The translations under genes were made by a program, and so were the position numbers. This document shows, in pieces, positions 40,973-50,251 of a stretch of DNA of 64,000 nucleotides. Positions within the stretch are counted from its first letter, which is position 1; every line of letters begins with the position of its first letter. Under the pieces are notes generated by a model, which saw nothing but the letters and a program-made list of their open reading frames with translations, was not told the DNA's origin and did not search any database. The stretch comes from CAZZEX01 sp964653285 (GTDB taxonomy: Bacteria > Chloroflexota > Anaerolineae > B4-G1). The stretch lies in contig CAZZEX010000004.1 in assembly GCA_964653285.1 (NCBI GenBank), positions 1 through 64,000 on the forward strand. The letters are read 5' to 3'.

Positions 40973-42820
40973 CTACACCGGTAGTTCAAGCACGAAACTC
41001 ATCTTCCCGTCATCGGCCTTCCAGGTGAGACTACCCCCGTATTGGGTCTGCACCGTCTCCTGTGCCAGTGCCCACTCGAAGTGAAGGGGCGATAGTTTCT
41101 CGGGCGCACCGATCTCGGACTCGAGGATAGACAAAATCCTTTCGGCCAGTGGGGCCTCCGGCGCGCATATCTCGGTACGCACGTGCTGGCCGCCAGCGGA
41201 CGGCGAGGTGCGCACCTCGACGAGGCCACCGTGCGTTTCGAGGGTTTCCATCGTCAGGCGTAGGACTGTGACCAGGACGCCGAACAGTTCGTTGGGCTCG
41301 ATGAACAGCGGGGGCAGGTCTCCGTAGATCACGTGCACCCCCATTCCGCGCCGTTGCCGCTCTGCCGCCAGCCAGATCAGGACCTCATGCACCACATCGT
41401 TCCACTGTGTGGTCGTGCGGATAAAGCCTATGCGCTGCGAGCATCTGAGCAAGTCCAGCAATTTGTCGCTGACCTCATTTAGACTGGTCTCTATAACGTC
41501 CAGCCGCCTGGTGAGTTGTGCGCTCTGCTCAGGAGTGAGCGGGCCTCCCAACTCCTTTTCGGTTCTTCCCTGGGCAGGGAAAGGGTTCAACACGTCCGGA
41601 AGGTTGCCACGCAGGTTGGTCGCCGCCAGGCGGGCCACAGCCAGCGGGTTCGCCGTCTCGTGGAGTATCCGTTGCGCCAGGGTGCCGAAGGAGGCGACGC
41701 GCTGCATCCGCAACGTGGTCACCCCTACGTCGCTCAGGGTCTTGAGATAGCGAGCCCCCTCCAGCACGCCGCAGGTGGCCGCGGATAGCAGGCGCAGGTA
41801 TTCTTCATCGTCGTCGGTGAACCAATCGCGGTGGCCAGGGCCACTGGGGATCTTGTTGATCAACTCGAATGTGCCGAAGGTCTCGTCGCCCAACCGCAGA
41901 GGGACGCCCAGGAAGGAGCGATAGATGCCAGAGGGGAGATGTAAGGCGACCTCTGCAACGTGGGGATCGTTCCAGTCCCCCAACGCGGTCGCCTCGCGTA
42001 CCCGGATGGCTGTTCCAGTGCGGAGGATGTGGCCCGTCAGCCCCACCCCTGTCACGTACGTCAGTTTGCCGATCAGCGCTCCGGGGAGGCCGCTGGCGGC
42101 CCGCAGCACCACCCGGTGGATATCCTCCTCGGTCTGCAGGTAAATCTGGCAGGCCTCGGTGCGGAAGCCCTGTCTGACCCGGTCCGCTAAGGTCTGTAGC
42201 ATCTCGGCGATGGGACGTCGTGGATTCAACTTGCTGCTGATGTCTAGCAGTAGCCGGAAGTAGCGAGCGCGGCGTTTCTCCCGCTCGTAGCGCTGCGAAT
42301 TCTCGATGGCGATGCTCACCATCGCGGCCACGTGGCTCAGCAATGCCTCATCCTGCGCGTCAAACTGCCCCCCTCTTATCTTCCCGGAGGCCCGCAACAC
42401 GCCGAGCACGGTAGTTCCGTCCCTGGAGAGGACCGGCACCCCCATGTAAGCCTGGCCTGGTTTGGTGCTAATCTCGGAGTATTTTTTGCTCCAGACCAGG
42501 TCTTCGGCGATGCGTCGCAATTCCTCGCTGTCCTTGACGTTGGCGATGCGCAGCGGCCGGCCGTGCTTGGCGATCCAGCCGGTCAATCCTTCCCCAGGCT
42601 CATACTCTACCCGCGTGGCCGGCATCTCTGCGCTCTCCAAGAGACCGGTGGTGCTGCGCAGGACGTAGTGGCCCGTGATGTCGTCACGCAGGAAGATGGA
42701 AGAGCCACCAGCGCCAAGCCGGTCACGGGCATAGCGCACGACCAGCGCCATCAGTCGGTCACGGTCCAACTCGCCGTAGATTTCCAGTAGTTCTTGGTCG
42801 AATCCAGTAGTCCGACTCAT
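40973..42820 (-). CDS. Double-GAF sensor histidine-kinase-like protein
   Basis: 615 residues, cytosolic. Two GAF domains (about 20-180 and 195-350; 'EPGEGLTGWIAKHGRPLRIA', 'VTGVGLTGHILRTGTAIRV'). The dimerisation region contains His in 'RILHETANPLAVARL'. The HATPase-like C-terminus is degenerate: the N box reads 'EPNELFGVLVTVLRLTMETL' without the usual Asn-rich motif and no GxGxG is clear. It may sense a small ligand and act as scaffold or weak kinase for the receiver proteins encoded next. Preceded by GAACTGGTAAATG without a strong ribosome site. Confidence 0.85.
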   Translation of the reverse strand: MSRTTGFDQELLEIYGELDRDRLMALVVRYARDRLGAGGSSIFLRDDITGHYVLRSTTGLLESAEMPATRVEYEPGEGLTGWIAKHGRPLRIANVKDSEELRRIAEDLVWSKKYSEISTKPGQAYMGVPVLSRDGTTVLGVLRASGKIRGGQFDAQDEALLSHVAAMVSIAIENSQRYEREKRRARYFRLLLDISSKLNPRRPIAEMLQTLADRVRQGFRTEACQIYLQTEEDIHRVVLRAASGLPGALIGKLTYVTGVGLTGHILRTGTAIRVREATALGDWNDPHVAEVALHLPSGIYRSFLGVPLRLGDETFGTFELINKIPSGPGHRDWFTDDDEEYLRLLSAATCGVLEGARYLKTLSDVGVTTLRMQRVASFGTLAQRILHETANPLAVARLAATNLRGNLPDVLNPFPAQGRTEKELGGPLTPEQSAQLTRRLDVIETSLNEVSDKLLDLLRCSQRIGFIRTTTQWNDVVHEVLIWLAAERQRRGMGVHVIYGDLPPLFIEPNELFGVLVTVLRLTMETLETHGGLVEVRTSPSAGGQHVRTEICAPEAPLAERILSILESEIGAPEKLSPLHFEWALAQETVQTQYGGSLTWKADDGKMSFVLELPV

Positions 42821-42835
42821 TTACCAGTTCCTCAT

Positions 42836-44962
42836 CTAATACCAGTGCAGCCCATAAGCGTAAAAAAGCGGGAGAAGCGTGATGCTAAGAATGTTCTGCA
42901 ACTTGATGAGGATGTGCAACGACGGCCCGGCGGTGTCCTTGAGGGGGTCACCCAGGGTGTCGCCGATGACCCCCGCCTTGTGGGGCTCCGACCCCTTGCC
43001 TCCGAGGTGACCATCCTCGACGTATTTCTTGGCGTTATCCCACGCGCCCCCGGCGTTGAACATAAAGATAGCCAGCGTCGCACCGATGACCTTCACGCCG
43101 ATCAGGTAGAAGGCCAGTGCCCACGGCCCCATCAGGAAGCCGACAGCGATGGGGAAAGCGACTCCAGTCAGCGTCGGCGCGATCATCTCCCGCAGCGCGT
43201 GGCGCGTCCCCAGGTCCACGCAAGCGCTGTATTCGGGGACCGCCTGGCCGGTCAGAAGGCCGGGGATCTCACGGAACTGCCGCCGCACCTCGTCCACCAT
43301 GCGGAAGGCCGTCCGCCCCACCGCTTTCATCGCCTGGGAGGAGAACAGGAAAGGAACGGTAGCGCCGATCATCAGCGCGGCGATGTTCAGCGGATGGCCC
43401 AGGTTGAGATTGCGCACAATCTGTAAGGCCGCTCCTTCCGGGTTGTCGCCGCCGAAGGTGACGAAATGGGCCAGGCTACCACTGCTTGCTCCAGCCAATT
43501 CGGCGGCGCTGAGGAGATATGCAAAGAGGATGACGACGCTGGTCATCAGGGCGCAAGACATGCCGTATCCTTTAGTGATGGCCTTGGTGATGTTGCCGAC
43601 CGCGTCCAACGCATCCCCGGTGCGACGCACCTGCGGCCCCAATCCGGCCATCTCGGCGATGCCGCTGGCGTTGTCAACGATGGGACCGAAGGCATCGGCC
43701 GCCATGATGATACCTTTCATCTCGGTGATGCCCAGCGTGGCCGCCGTGATACCGAAGACGCCGGGCAGCCCTCCCCCCATGATGTAGAAAGCGATCACGT
43801 TGACCATGGCCACCAGGATGATCATAATGACCGCGCTCTCCATTCCCCAGGCAAAGCCGTAGATCAGGTTGATGGCTACGCCGCTCTTACCCCCCTCGGC
43901 GATCTGTTTGACCGGTCTCTGGGTGATGCCGGTGTAGAACTGCACCAGGAGCGAGATCAAGATGGCGGTGACCAGCCCCAGCGTGAGGCAGTAGAACAGG
44001 CGGACGTCGTGCATCACGTAGGTGCCCAGGAAGTAGAAAGAGATGACGGAGAACAGAGCGGTCACCAGGAAGCCCAGGTTCACGGAGACGATGGGATTGC
44101 GCTTCTCCGTGCCACGCACCGCCAGCACCCCCAGCACCGCGCCGATGGTACCGATGGCTCGGCTGAGCAGGGGGAAGAGCACCGCCGCCCGACCGTAAGT
44201 AGGGATGAAGGTCAGCCCCACGATCATCGTGGCGATGAGGTTGTCGGAGCCGGACTCGAAGAGGTCCGCTCCACGCCCGGCCACGTCCCCCACGTTGTCA
44301 CCGACCTGGTCGGCGATGACGGCGGCGTTGCGGGGGTCGTCCTCCGGGATGCCCTGCTCCATCTTCCCCACCAGGTCGGCCGCGATGTCCGCCCCTTTGG
44401 TGAAGATGCCGCCACCCAACTGGGCGAACAGGGCGGAGAAACTGGCCCCGAAGCCAAAGCCGACGAGCAGGTGCACGTTCTCCAGGTGAGCCGGTGACAC
44501 GCCGAAGAGAAGCGCCAGCCCGAAGATGCCCAGCAATTCCAGCGCCAGGATGGAGAGCCCCATCGTCCCCCCACCGCGAAAGGCAACCAGCAGCGCCCGG
44601 GCCGCCGAGGAGCGGGCCGCAGCGGTGGTGCGCACGTTGGCCCGCACCGCCGCGTTCATCCCAATGAAAGTGGTCAGCAGGGAGGCAACCGCGCCGACGA
44701 CGAACCCCAGCGCGATCTGCCAGTTCCCTTCCGGCATGACCGTGAGCAACAGCAGGGCCAGGGCCACCACGAAGGGGGCGATGGTGATGAACTCCCGGTG
44801 GAGGAACGCATTTGCCCCAATGCGAATGAAGCGCGAGATTTCCTGCATCCGCCCTGTGCCAGTATCCTGCTTTCGCAGCCACAGGTAGAGGGCAGCGACC
44901 ACAGCCAGGGCGAAGATGGCGGTCAGAGGAACGGAGATGTCAACGAGTTGCGTCAAGTCCAC
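42836..44962 (-). CDS. hppA: Membrane-bound ion-translocating pyrophosphatase
   Basis: 708 residues, about 16 membrane helices. Pyrophosphate-binding motifs 'TKGADIAADLVGKMEQGIPE' and 'DDPRNAAVIADQVGDNVGDV', then 'AGRGADLFES', and near the C-terminus 'GAWDNAKKYVEDG', 'SEPHKAGVIGDTLGDPLKDT'. In the position that separates potassium dependence the sequence reads 'GNITKAITKGY', i.e. Lys, which marks K+-independent H+-pumping enzymes. It couples PPi hydrolysis to proton export. Independent of the downstream signalling genes in function, though only 15 bases separate them. Confidence 0.95.
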   Translation of the reverse strand: MDLTQLVDISVPLTAIFALAVVAALYLWLRKQDTGTGRMQEISRFIRIGANAFLHREFITIAPFVVALALLLLTVMPEGNWQIALGFVVGAVASLLTTFIGMNAAVRANVRTTAAARSSAARALLVAFRGGGTMGLSILALELLGIFGLALLFGVSPAHLENVHLLVGFGFGASFSALFAQLGGGIFTKGADIAADLVGKMEQGIPEDDPRNAAVIADQVGDNVGDVAGRGADLFESGSDNLIATMIVGLTFIPTYGRAAVLFPLLSRAIGTIGAVLGVLAVRGTEKRNPIVSVNLGFLVTALFSVISFYFLGTYVMHDVRLFYCLTLGLVTAILISLLVQFYTGITQRPVKQIAEGGKSGVAINLIYGFAWGMESAVIMIILVAMVNVIAFYIMGGGLPGVFGITAATLGITEMKGIIMAADAFGPIVDNASGIAEMAGLGPQVRRTGDALDAVGNITKAITKGYGMSCALMTSVVILFAYLLSAAELAGASSGSLAHFVTFGGDNPEGAALQIVRNLNLGHPLNIAALMIGATVPFLFSSQAMKAVGRTAFRMVDEVRRQFREIPGLLTGQAVPEYSACVDLGTRHALREMIAPTLTGVAFPIAVGFLMGPWALAFYLIGVKVIGATLAIFMFNAGGAWDNAKKYVEDGHLGGKGSEPHKAGVIGDTLGDPLKDTAGPSLHILIKLQNILSITLLPLFYAYGLHWY

Positions 44963-45213
44963 TTATGTCTCCTGGGCTACCCCCTCCGGCTTCCCGGTGG
45001 GAGGGGGTGAGTTGAGCGTCGCGGCGTGAGTAAGAATTTTACCCAGGCAGCGGGAAAAGTCAAATCTGATTTCTCTGGTTCAGGTAGTGCCTCTGGCGAT
45101 TACCCACAAGTCTGGTTTGTCCTGCTGGGTATGGCTCTGCGTTCACGAACAGGTCCCCCCGGACCGGAGTCCGGGGGGACCGTTTCGTCAGACGGGGGGT
45201 GCGCTGGCGTTCC
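44963..45213. other. Intergenic region with palindrome and terminator
   Basis: Holds a C-run/G-run palindrome at about 44980-45010 and the strong hairpin at 45152-45181. No gene seen. Confidence 0.5.
45152..45181 (-). terminator. Hairpin downstream of the surface-protein gene
   Basis: GGTCCCCCCGGA pairs perfectly with TCCGGGGGGACC around a six-base loop, 33 bases past the stop of the gene ending at 45214. No T-run follows on the minus strand, so it may act as a 3' end stabiliser. Confidence 0.55.
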
Positions 45214-47377
45214 CTACCATCTCAGCACAAGCGGCAGGAACACCTGGAAGCCCGGCTCGCCGGTGAGGGCGAAGTCGGTGAAGTGGTCAATCTGCATCAC
45301 CACCCGGTTGCCCCCGGTGTCCACGACGTAACTCTCCGGGAAGGCCCACTCGTTCGTCGTCGTCGAGAAGTAGGCCGGCTTCAGGAAATGCTCGCTGATG
45401 CCAGCGTACCACAGTTCCCGCTCGTCGTAGGCGAAGCCGATGACCACGTCCTGGTTGAAGTGCTCGGTGATCGGCTGTCCCTCCTCGTCCACGGCGGTGA
45501 AGGCGTAGCCGTACCGGTAGACGTTGGCGTGCCGCTGGTGGGGCAGCGTGGCGATGGGTACGACGTGCAGCGTCACCAGCCCCTCCACGGGCATCGCGCC
45601 AGCGGGGATGTAGATGTGCGTCCCGTCGGCAAGATGGATGCGCTGGGGTTGTGAGGCGTCGAAGGTGACCGCGACCGGCGCTGGCTTGGGATGCGGCCCC
45701 ATCAGCACCAGGTTCTGGGTCGCGCCGCCGGTCCCCAGCACCACCTCCTCCTGCGCCAGCCAGTACTGGCTTGGTGTCTCGTAGACCGCCCCCAGGTGCC
45801 AGGTCGTGTTCGAGATTACGTCCAGGCTGTAGGAACCCAGCGAGTTGGTCACGGGCACGTTGGCGGTGACGAAGGCGTCGTCCTCAGACCAGCCCCATAA
45901 GAAGACGGTGCCGGTTACGCCTGCGGTGTTGCTGATGCTGACCGTGCCGGAGATGGTGGCGTCGGGGCGGCGGAACTGGAGCACGTGGCCTCCGGAGACG
46001 CCATTGGCAGGCACGGAGACCAGGCGCAGCGCTGGCTTGATGCTTGTCCTGAGCGAAGTCGAAGGGCTGTCGGTGACGCCGATGGTCGCGCCCAGGTGAT
46101 AATTGCCGTGGGGCACGGCCAGGCGGAAACTGCCGTCCTCAGCCGAGTGAGTCGAGAGCCAGAGATTGGCCACCACCGGGCCGATGCCGTCGGCGATGAC
46201 TTTGGCCCCGGCCAACGGATCGCCATCAGGTCCCAGCACCGTGCCGGTGATGACGCCATCACGCTCGGCGACGGGCGGGGCTGATGATGTCCCGCCTGCC
46301 AATCCCCTCGTCGTTGTGCAACGACACGGTGACAGTGAAGGTCGGCACACCACCGCCAGGCAGTTCCACCGCACCGACGACGTGAGCGTCGGCCGTGAGC
46401 ACGGTGAAATCCACCTGCTTCCGCTCCGGCTCAGCGTTGTGCTCGAAGTGCACCAATTGTGGCGGGTTGGGGTAGACCCATTCGGACGGCGTGGTGGTAC
46501 TGATGGTTTTGACCGTCAACGCCCACAGCCCGTCGGAAAGGCGGAGTTCGTAGCCGCCGTTGGAACCGCTCAGTGTCTCGACGCGGCCTCCCTTGTCCAG
46601 CCGGTGTGCCACCACCCGGGCGTCCAGCACCGGGATGCCGGTGTTGGTCTCCACCGTGCCCGTGACCACCTTGGGCGGCGCGCGGAAGGCTAAGTCCAGC
46701 TCCTGCGGCGTGGGCGGCAGGGTGACGGTGGTGGGCGTCGGGGGCAGGAGCGCGCCCTCGTACCACGGCGGCCGGGCGGTCAGGACGTAGTCACCGCTGC
46801 CGAGGCCGCCGATGGCATAGTAGCCGCTGCCGCTGGTGCGGTCGCAGTGCTGGTAGTGACACCCGCCCACCCGGGTAGCGTAGACGCTCGCACCCGGCAC
46901 CGGGTTGCCCAGGTGGTCGGTGACGGTGCCGTAGAGATTGGCTGCGGTCAGCGTCAGGGTGATCGTCTGGGTGTAGCCGCTGATCGTCACCGGTTCCAGC
47001 GGCGAGTGCCAGTAGGGGTCGTCAGTGACAGGCGAGGCGCGCAGGCTGTAGCCGCCAGCAGGGAGCCTGCCGACGAGGAAACTGCCACCGGGGGCCTCCA
47101 CCCACTGCGCGACCGTGCCGCCACCGGTGTAGACCCACACCTCGGCCGAGACGGGCGTGATGCCATCGGGTTCAGTGACGGTGCCGTAGATTTCCGGTTC
47201 CGTTAGCCCCACCGTGCCCACGTCCACCGGCACGTTGAACACCGAGACGGGCACAGGCTCCGATTGGGTGTAGCCAGAGCCGGCCGGCGGCACCGCCTTG
47301 AGGACATACAGGCCGTTGGGCACTGGGCCCAGGCTGAAAGCGCCTGTGTCCACGTCCACGACTCTGTTAAGCCGCAA
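45214..47377 (-). pseudogene. Carboxypeptidase-regulatory-like surface protein, frameshifted and 5'-truncated
   Basis: Two overlapping ORFs (47377-46259 and 46374-45214) are one protein split by a frameshift near 46260-46300. Tandem beta-sandwich (CarboxypepD_reg/SdrD B-like) units recur: 'GTVTDHLGNPVPGASVYATR', 'GTVETNTGIPVLDARVVAHR', 'GTVLGPDGDPLAGAKVIADG'. The C-terminus reads 'FQVFLPLVLRW', a tail also seen on the 51452 protein. The 5' end lacks a signal peptide and starts mid-domain. A dispersed repeat is inserted in frame at about 46030-46065 ('SPSTSLRTS'). Probably a former cell-surface adhesin-like protein. Confidence 0.75.
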
Positions 47378-47461
47378 CCCCCGAAGCCCGCTCGTCGCAC
47401 TGGTACACCGCTGGCGGAACGAGGAGTTTGAACTGCCGCCGCCTCTTCAGGGCGGCGCGGC

Positions 47462-48316
47462 TCACTTCTCCACCAACGCCAGTTTCTCCTCCAGAAGCGG
47501 GATGATGGCCGGGTCGAGCAAGTGGCGGGCGATCACCGCCGTGGGCTCCACCGCCGGCCGGACTGCCTCGTAGGGAGCCAGCAGTTCCTCGACCAGGGCC
47601 CCTTTCTGCAACTCGAACTCCACGTCGGAGAGGGCGCATGCCTCCTCCATCAGGCCCTCTATGCGCTCCAGTTCGGCCTCCTCGTCCAGGATCAGCGCCG
47701 CACCGTGCAGGTGCTCGCGGATGCGCTCCAGGACGCGGCGGGCGATCTTCTCCTCGTGGCGCTTGAACTGGTCATCGGGTATGGCCCACAGTCGCTTCAG
47801 CACCGCCTCGCCGCCGCCCGTGTCCTGCGCCTGGCCGACGCGCAGTTCCCCTTTGGGAGGGACGACGCAGGGGACGTACTGCTCCAGGGCATAGAGTTGG
47901 TGCTCTCCCAGCACCTCCTCGACCTCACCGGCGATGCGGACCAGTTCGGCCTCGTAGTCATCCTTTGCTGCGTGGAGCCGGCCTTCGACGGCGTGCCATT
48001 GCTCCGCCAGGTCGGCTGGGATGTTCTCGCCAGCCATCAGGGTGGCTTTGAACTGCTCCAGCACTCCGGCCATCTCCTCCGTGTCGGCCCCGGCCTGCAG
48101 TTCTTCGCGCAACTCCTGCGTCTCCTGTGCCTTCTCAATGATGAAGCGCATCTGGTCGGGCATCAGTTCCAGGCCGTTGATCAGGTTGAGCAACTGAACC
48201 TCCCGATGCAGGCTCGCTATCTCCGGCGGCGCCTCTGCGCTGGCCGGCTGCACGGACTGGCATCCGGAAGCAAGCAGCAACAGCAGGACTACCAGCAACG
48301 GAAACCATTTCTTCAT
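47462..48316 (-). CDS. Lipoprotein of unknown function, helical
   Basis: 284 residues from ATG 48316 behind AGGAGGTGC. Lipobox 'LLLLASGCQS'. The mature part is almost entirely helical and rich in Glu/Leu/Gln ('IIEKAQETQELREELQAGAD'), resembling periplasmic Spy/CpxP-like or coiled-coil stress proteins but without their signature LTxxQ. The open frame upstream to 48445 is not used. Function unassigned. It is located 85 bases downstream of the truncated surface-protein gene's 5' end in the opposite reading sense of transcription order. Confidence 0.8.
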   Translation of the reverse strand: MKKWFPLLVVLLLLLASGCQSVQPASAEAPPEIASLHREVQLLNLINGLELMPDQMRFIIEKAQETQELREELQAGADTEEMAGVLEQFKATLMAGENIPADLAEQWHAVEGRLHAAKDDYEAELVRIAGEVEEVLGEHQLYALEQYVPCVVPPKGELRVGQAQDTGGGEAVLKRLWAIPDDQFKRHEEKIARRVLERIREHLHGAALILDEEAELERIEGLMEEACALSDVEFELQKGALVEELLAPYEAVRPAVEPTAVIARHLLDPAIIPLLEEKLALVEK

Positions 48317-48394
48317 CGCGCACCTCCTATCTTCATCGTGACCAGCATAGCAGGCGGCTTTCAAGCGCCCGTTACGCCGGTGTAAAAAGCCGGT

Positions 48395-48430
48395 AAAAAA
48401 GAGCAGAGCCTGCACACAGGCAGGCTCTGC
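48395..48430 (-). terminator. Rho-independent terminator
   Basis: On the minus strand GCAGAGCCTGC pairs with GCAGGCTCTGC (11 bp, six-base loop), followed by TCTTTTTT. It ends transcription coming from the hydrolase gene upstream and isolates the lipoprotein gene. Confidence 0.85.
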
Positions 48431-48706
48431 CGACGGTGAACTCAATGCGGTATTTGGTTATTCCAGGGTGTTGCATAAGTGGATGCCCGAACTTGTTCGG
48501 GATGCTCTGGCTAGCCAGGGAAACGCCTGTTCAGGCCATTCCGCAACAAGTTGCGGCTTCCCAGGGCTGTTCAATTCTAAAAGTGGAAACGAATTTGCTT
48601 CGATATCAACTGAGGGTGAACATCCTCAGATGCGAATGGTGCTGCTGAGGCCCGCTTCGGCATCTGAGGATGCCTCACTCCTCAGATAGAAGTCGGTACA
48701 GACACG
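48431..48706. other. Non-coding region with several inverted repeats
   Basis: No gene. Contains CCCGAAC/GTTCGGG (48486-48501), a GCAACAAGTTGC hairpin (about 48542-48553) and a 13-bp perfect inverted repeat with arms at 48621-48633 and 48660-48672. Confidence 0.5.
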
Positions 48707-49147
48707 TTATTTGAAGGGTTGACCCAGTTCACCTTCTCCCATCGCACCGTCAGGTGACAGTTGAAGCATCACCCAATAGACCAGCGGCTGGAGAGTCACC
48801 TCACCGCCGGAGCTGCGCACCCAGATCGAGTAGCGGCTGTCCTCTCCCTTCTCGACGTAGGCTTTGATGGAGAAGGTGACGCCCTCGTCAGGGCCGGCGG
48901 TGATGGCGTAGCCGTAGGAGCCCGTCCACGCCGCCGTTGGAATCCGCTCGACCTTTGCCCGATTGAGGGTCCCCGTAGGGTGGTCGTTTAGCACCACCTC
49001 TGCCTCTCCTGCCTCGAATCCGCCGTCGTTCACAACGTTGTAAAAGTCCAGCAGTTCCTCGGTCACGACGGCGTGATGGGGATTGGGATTGCGGCAGGCC
49101 GAGGCATCACGTGCCCCAAGGGCCTTGGCCAGGAACTCCTCGATGGC
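48707..49147 (-). pseudogene. C-terminal part of the hydrolase gene beyond an in-frame stop
   Basis: Read in the same frame as the hydrolase at 49148-50227, the sequence continues past the TAA with 'AIEEFLAKALGARD', a natural end to an alpha/beta hydrolase, then a beta-rich domain ('LLDFYNVVNDGGFEAGEAEV', 'RYSIWVRSSGGEVTLQPLVY'). The TAA occupies a position where related enzymes have Gln (CAA), so a single C-to-T change would explain it. On its own it has no start with a ribosome site. Confidence 0.7.
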
Positions 49148-50227
49148 TTACAGGGCCGCACTTGCCTCCGGGGAGCGGAAGCCAAAGATGAAACCGTGCT
49201 GCGCACCCTCAACGGGCAGGTAAGTCACCTCGGCCCCGGCGGCCTGGAGCGCAGCGGCCATCCGCTTGGAGTTTTTGGGGCTCACGACGTCGTCGGCGGT
49301 GCCGTGGATGAGGAGCGTGGGCGGCGCGTCGGCGGTCACATAACTGACGGGGGAGAAAGCAGTGCACAGGTCCAGGGCTTGGTGGCACGGTTGCCCCAGG
49401 AAGGCGGCCACGTTCTTTTCGGTTCCCTCACGTTCTTGGGCATGAAAGGGCAGGTCCACCGGGCCGAAACAGGAGATGACGGCCTGCACGCCGAGGTCCG
49501 TCGCCGGGGCCTGCCCTGAGCCTGTCGAAGGGTCACCACAGGAGGGCTGCCACGGCGGTTCGGGGGCGAAGGGCGCGGCGACCAGCCCGGCCAACGCCGC
49601 CAGGTGCCCGCCCGCCGACGTCCCCATCACGGCGATGCGATTGGGGTCCACGCCGTACTCGGCGGCGTGTTTCCGCACCCAGGCGACGGCGCACTGCACG
49701 TCGGCGACAGCGGCGGGAGCAGGATGATCCGGCGCCAGGCGGTAGTTGATGGCGAAGGCGGCGTATCCCCACTCGGTCAGTTCCTCCCCCAGCCGGGTGT
49801 GGTCCGCCTTGTCACCCTTCTGCCAGTAGCCACCGTGGATGAGGATGACGGCCGGATACGGGGCCGGCCCGTCCGGGAGATAGACGTCGAGCGTGAGCGG
49901 CGCCCCTTCGACGGTGGCGAAGGTGACGTCGGTGGTCTGGCCAGGCGTGGGGACTGGAGGCGTGGGCGTGGCCGCCGTCTCGGCGCAATCCTGGGGGCAA
50001 GTTTGGGCGTTCTCCGGCCCGTCGCAGATACCGTCGCCGCAGCGCCCCTTGGCTGCCGGGGCTTCCGTTGGAGGCTGTGCCGTCGGCGGCGATGGTTCGA
50101 CTGGGCTCACCACAAGCGTCGAGGCAGGTACCGTGGCAGTAGGGGTTGTCAACCCGCAAGCAACGAGCAGCAGGGCCACGGTGATTAGAATCAAAAACCT
50201 GGTAACGTAGATGCTTAGCCTTTGCAT
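49148..50227 (-). CDS. Secreted alpha/beta hydrolase lipoprotein (carboxylesterase-like), cut short by a stop
   Basis: 359 residues. Lipobox 'LLLVACG', Pro/Thr linker, a six-Cys 'CGDGICDGPENAQTCPQDC' module, then a BD-FAE/esterase-lipase domain: oxyanion 'ILIHGGYWQ', nucleophile 'VMGTSAGGHLAALAG', Asp in 'GTADDVVS', His in 'GAQHGFIFG'. All catalytic residues precede the premature TAA at 49148, so a shortened enzyme might work. A dispersed repeat sits in frame at about 49510-49535 ('DPSTGSGQA'). Likely hydrolyses esters outside the cell. Confidence 0.85.
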   Translation of the reverse strand: MQRLSIYVTRFLILITVALLLVACGLTTPTATVPASTLVVSPVEPSPPTAQPPTEAPAAKGRCGDGICDGPENAQTCPQDCAETAATPTPPVPTPGQTTDVTFATVEGAPLTLDVYLPDGPAPYPAVILIHGGYWQKGDKADHTRLGEELTEWGYAAFAINYRLAPDHPAPAAVADVQCAVAWVRKHAAEYGVDPNRIAVMGTSAGGHLAALAGLVAAPFAPEPPWQPSCGDPSTGSGQAPATDLGVQAVISCFGPVDLPFHAQEREGTEKNVAAFLGQPCHQALDLCTAFSPVSYVTADAPPTLLIHGTADDVVSPKNSKRMAAALQAAGAEVTYLPVEGAQHGFIFGFRSPEASAAL

Positions 50228-50251
50228 AGCCTTCTTCCTGTTTCACGATAT

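Noticed and set aside
49148..49150. Stop-codon reassignment or selenocysteine
   Set aside because: The codon is TAA, and other genes here use TAA as a normal stop.
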